Source of the DNA: an uncultured Prevotella sp. | Lineage (GTDB): Bacteria; Bacteroidota; Bacteroidia; Bacteroidales; Bacteroidaceae | Assembly (NCBI GenBank): GCA_900548195.1 | Contig: URJQ01000002.1 | Span: 1 to 54,471 of the forward strand | Length of the DNA stretch: 54,471 nucleotides | Reading direction: 5' to 3' | Shown: positions 52,710 to 54,471 of the stretch, one piece after another | Layout of the letters: the number at the start of each line of letters is the position of its first letter | Numbering within the stretch: the first letter of the stretch is position 1 | Program-made: the position numbers and the translations under genes | Notes under the pieces: generated by a model | Seen by the model: only the letters and a program-made list of their open reading frames with translations | What the model was told of the DNA's origin: nothing | Databases searched by the model: none

Positions 52710-52816
52710 GCAAAAGCATAGTTATTAGGCGGTAAAAGCATAGTTATTACGCCCTAATAACTATGCTTTTGCATTGTAATAACTAAGCTTTTACTGCCTA
52801 ATATCTTAGCTATCGC
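52710..52816. repeat. Repeat family A cluster with 19-bp perfect inverted repeat
   Basis: GCAAAAGCATAGTTATTAG (52710-52728) is the exact reverse complement of 52754-52772. A further direct unit lies between them and two more inverted units follow. The rest of the gap 52575-52993 shows only the promoter at 52962 and no gene. Confidence 0.8.
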
Positions 52817-52961
52817 AAAATCATACCACAGGCATCACTATTTTGTCCCATTTTTCCCTTGTTCCCAAGTCTGAGAAGGAGAAACGACAAGGAATCACTA
52901 CAAATACATATATTCTTTTGCATTTTTTCTCTTAATTCTTCTTATATTCCCAAAAAATCCT

Positions 52962-52969
52962 TATCTTTG
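52962..52969 (+). promoter_or_regulatory. Promoter -7 box for the His-rich protein / efflux genes
   Basis: TATCTTTG followed by CATCC, 25 bp upstream of the start at 52994. No clear -33 element at the standard spacing. Confidence 0.5.
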
Positions 52970-52993
52970 CATCCAAATCTATTATAAGTCAAC

Positions 52994-53416
52994 ATGATGA
53001 GACGTTTTAGCATAAGAATTATGGCGCTGGCAGGAATCTGTTTTCTGCTGCATATTCTTGTGCCTCATCATCATCATGCCGACCTATCTTCGATAATAGA
53101 GCATCAGCGCATCATCGAGTGTGCGGAGGGTCTGCACGACCATGAGGCGACTGGAGAAGAGCATCATCACCATGAGGAGCTGCTCTCCGAGTCTGACTAC
53201 ACATTCGATGACACGTCATACGATACCGTCAAAGCCGTCTTCAAGGCGCACAAGCTCTTCAAGATGCTTCATGCAGGCACATTGTTTGCCTTCATAAACG
53301 ACTATCCTGAATACAATTATACATCTAAAAATCTTACTGAATGGAACTATGTCAATCATTTTCACGACAGTTCTATTCTCATTTCGCATGGACTAAGGGC
53401 GCCGCCTGCAGCCTGA
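52994..53416 (+). CDS. Small His-rich exported protein linked to metal efflux (DUF6769-like)
   Basis: 140 residues. An N-terminal hydrophobic segment (RIMALAGICFLLHILV) is a likely signal peptide or anchor, followed by PHHHHADL and EEHHHHEEL clusters. Small His-rich proteins of this kind commonly precede CusBA/Czc-type RND efflux genes in Bacteroidota, as here. Likely role: periplasmic binding of a transition metal for the efflux system. Family assignment rests on composition and position, so it is tentative. Confidence 0.7.
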   Translation: MMRRFSIRIMALAGICFLLHILVPHHHHADLSSIIEHQRIIECAEGLHDHEATGEEHHHHEELLSESDYTFDDTSYDTVKAVFKAHKLFKMLHAGTLFAFINDYPEYNYTSKNLTEWNYVNHFHDSSILISHGLRAPPAA

Positions 53417-53577
53417 TGACAGCGATTCTTCCGACTATTTTCTCTGAGAATGGGCGGAAACACCTACTTATGCGCTGTCTTTCTGTATAACTATCTTCTC
53501 TCAACAAGGGCGTCAGCACCGCCTCATCTGATAGTTATCTCCTTACCAATCATATATTTAATTAAATCCAATAGTCA

Positions 53578-53620
53578 CTGTTCTGTCCATATTCCCGTCG
53601 GGGAATATGGCATCGAACAG
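53578..53620 (+). promoter_or_regulatory. Strong hairpin just upstream of the efflux adaptor gene
   Basis: Outer stem CTGTTC/GAACAG and inner stem CCATATTCCC/GGGAATATGG (perfect 10 bp) with loop GTCG, separated by a small internal loop. It ends 23 bp before the ATG at 53644. No U-tract follows. It may be a binding site for a metal-responsive regulator, a processing site or a translation-control structure. The rest of the 53417-53643 gap has no convincing gene. Confidence 0.6.
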
Positions 53621-53643
53621 CGACCATATTACATGTTATTTTT

Positions 53644-54471
53644 ATGAAATTCTTCAAATTCCTATCTCTCATAGCCATCAGCGCTATGATTACGACAGGC
53701 TGCAAGCACGCAGAACACGACCATGACCACGACCACGAAGGACATGAATGCCATCTGGCTATCACAGCGTACAGTAATGACATCGAATTTTTTGCACAGG
53801 CTTCTCCGATGGTTGCCGGCAAAGAGGGCGAACTCGTCTGCCATTTCACGTACCTCAACGACTTCAAACCTGTCACTGAGGGTAAGGTCAGCATCTCCCT
53901 TACTTCGGGAGGAAAGACCGTCAACGTAACCACCACCGAGCAGGAAGAGCCGGGCATCTACCACATACATATCACTCCTGCTGCCAAAGGCAAGGCTAAA
54001 CTGACCGTTTCCATCACCAACGACAAAATAAACTCCACCGTTTCTTCCGATGAAATCGAGGTTTTTGACTCAGAAGAGGACGCGCATGAGTTTGTGGAAG
54101 AGCACGAACCAAAGTCTGCCAACTGCGCTAAATTCCCCAAGGAAATGAGTTGGGCAGTGGATTTCGCAACGGCTCCTGCCGAACTTATGCCTATCGGCAA
54201 CGTCATCCGCACCGTCGGACAGGTGCTGCCTTCTCAGGGTGATGAGGTGACTGCCGTGGCTAAGGTCTCTGGCATCGTCACTCTCTCTGGCAATTCCCTT
54301 ACCGAGGGCAGCGTCATCGCTGCTGGCAAGGCACTCTGCTCCATTGACGCTTCTGCCACTGTGGATAATAATTTGTCCGCTCAGCAGGCTCAGGCTCGGG
54401 CTGAATACGCTCGCGCAAAGAAGGAATACGACCGCCTCAAGGCTCTACGTGAGGACAAACTCGCGAAGGGA
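53644..54471 (+). CDS. RND efflux periplasmic adaptor lipoprotein (CusB-like), N-terminal part
   Basis: 276 codons, open to the right edge. A lipoprotein signal (MKFFKFLSLIAISAMITTG, then C20) is followed by a His/Asp-rich stretch (EHDHDHDHEGHECH) suited to metal binding. About 40-150 is a beta-rich domain. Then VIRTVGQVLPSQGDEVTAVA begins the membrane-fusion-protein core, with a lipoyl-like half (SGIVTLSGNSLTEGSVIAAG) and the start of the helical hairpin (QAQARAEYARAKKEYDRL). Role: periplasmic linker of a tripartite metal (copper, zinc, cobalt or nickel) efflux pump. It follows the His-rich gene and the hairpin. The rest of the operon lies outside the window. Confidence 0.85.
   Translation, partial: MKFFKFLSLIAISAMITTGCKHAEHDHDHDHEGHECHLAITAYSNDIEFFAQASPMVAGKEGELVCHFTYLNDFKPVTEGKVSISLTSGGKTVNVTTTEQEEPGIYHIHITPAAKGKAKLTVSITNDKINSTVSSDEIEVFDSEEDAHEFVEEHEPKSANCAKFPKEMSWAVDFATAPAELMPIGNVIRTVGQVLPSQGDEVTAVAKVSGIVTLSGNSLTEGSVIAAGKALCSIDASATVDNNLSAQQAQARAEYARAKKEYDRLKALREDKLAKG

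Noticed and set aside
53450..53647. 65-codon plus-strand ORF before the efflux adaptor
   Set aside because: It runs through the strong hairpin, overlaps the adaptor start, and its product has no signal peptide or family likeness. Probably a chance frame.

Overview
The window looks like chromosomal DNA of a gut or rumen Prevotella/Segatella-type member of the Bacteroidota. The evidence is the promoter grammar (TAnnTTTG at -7, often TTTG at -33 about 19-20 bp upstream, no strong Shine-Dalgarno), short intergenic gaps, AQ/AQA signal-peptidase sites, C-terminal sorting-like tails, and a GH10-esterase fusion of the type known from Prevotella ruminicola (Xyn10D-Fae1A). The genus is an inference; no rRNA or other marker gene is present.

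Layout. 1-99: start of a tagaturonate reductase gene (uxaB-like). 125-4849: an accessory island of small secreted proteins of unknown function plus a membrane-anchored TPR protein with a HTH-like tail. It is flanked by 113-bp direct repeats of a GH43 gene 3' end, and one of the two repeats has been split by a 93-bp MITE. 5172-41755: a minus-strand block of CAZymes: five stand-alone GH43s, a GH43-GH8 fusion, two GH97s, GH31, a GH10-CE1 fusion, a CE1-CBM-CE6 protein, a CE6-CE1 protein and a CE6 gene remnant, GH51, GH5, GH98 and GH115. 42276-46184: a 1302-residue secreted multidomain protein. 46185-46613: a divergent control region with a likely small terminated RNA. 46614-52574, plus strand: GH2 beta-galactosidase, a Wzx/MOP-type flippase and an EamA/DMT transporter. 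52994 to the end: a His-rich small protein and the start of a CusB-like RND adaptor lipoprotein.

How the genes work together. The set matches what is needed to dismantle a heavily decorated glucuronoarabinoxylan such as cereal bran. Backbone cutting: GH10, GH98, probably GH5. Deacetylation and ferulate removal: CE6 and CE1. Methylglucuronate removal: GH115. Arabinose and xylose side chains: GH51 and GH43. Terminal galactose or alpha-xylose caps: GH97, GH31, GH2. Short-oligomer clearance: GH43-GH8. The combination resembles the complex-xylan PUL of Bacteroides ovatus, but no SusC/SusD pair and no hybrid two-component or ECF regulator lies in the window.

The intergenic DNA is rich in repeats: a 17-nt motif family, a hairpin family with paired stem changes and a constant GGTAACG/GGTGACG loop core, long inverted repeats with simple-sequence arms, and CCCC/GGGG hairpins. 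These cluster around the esterase genes, where module shuffling and a truncated gene copy are also visible.
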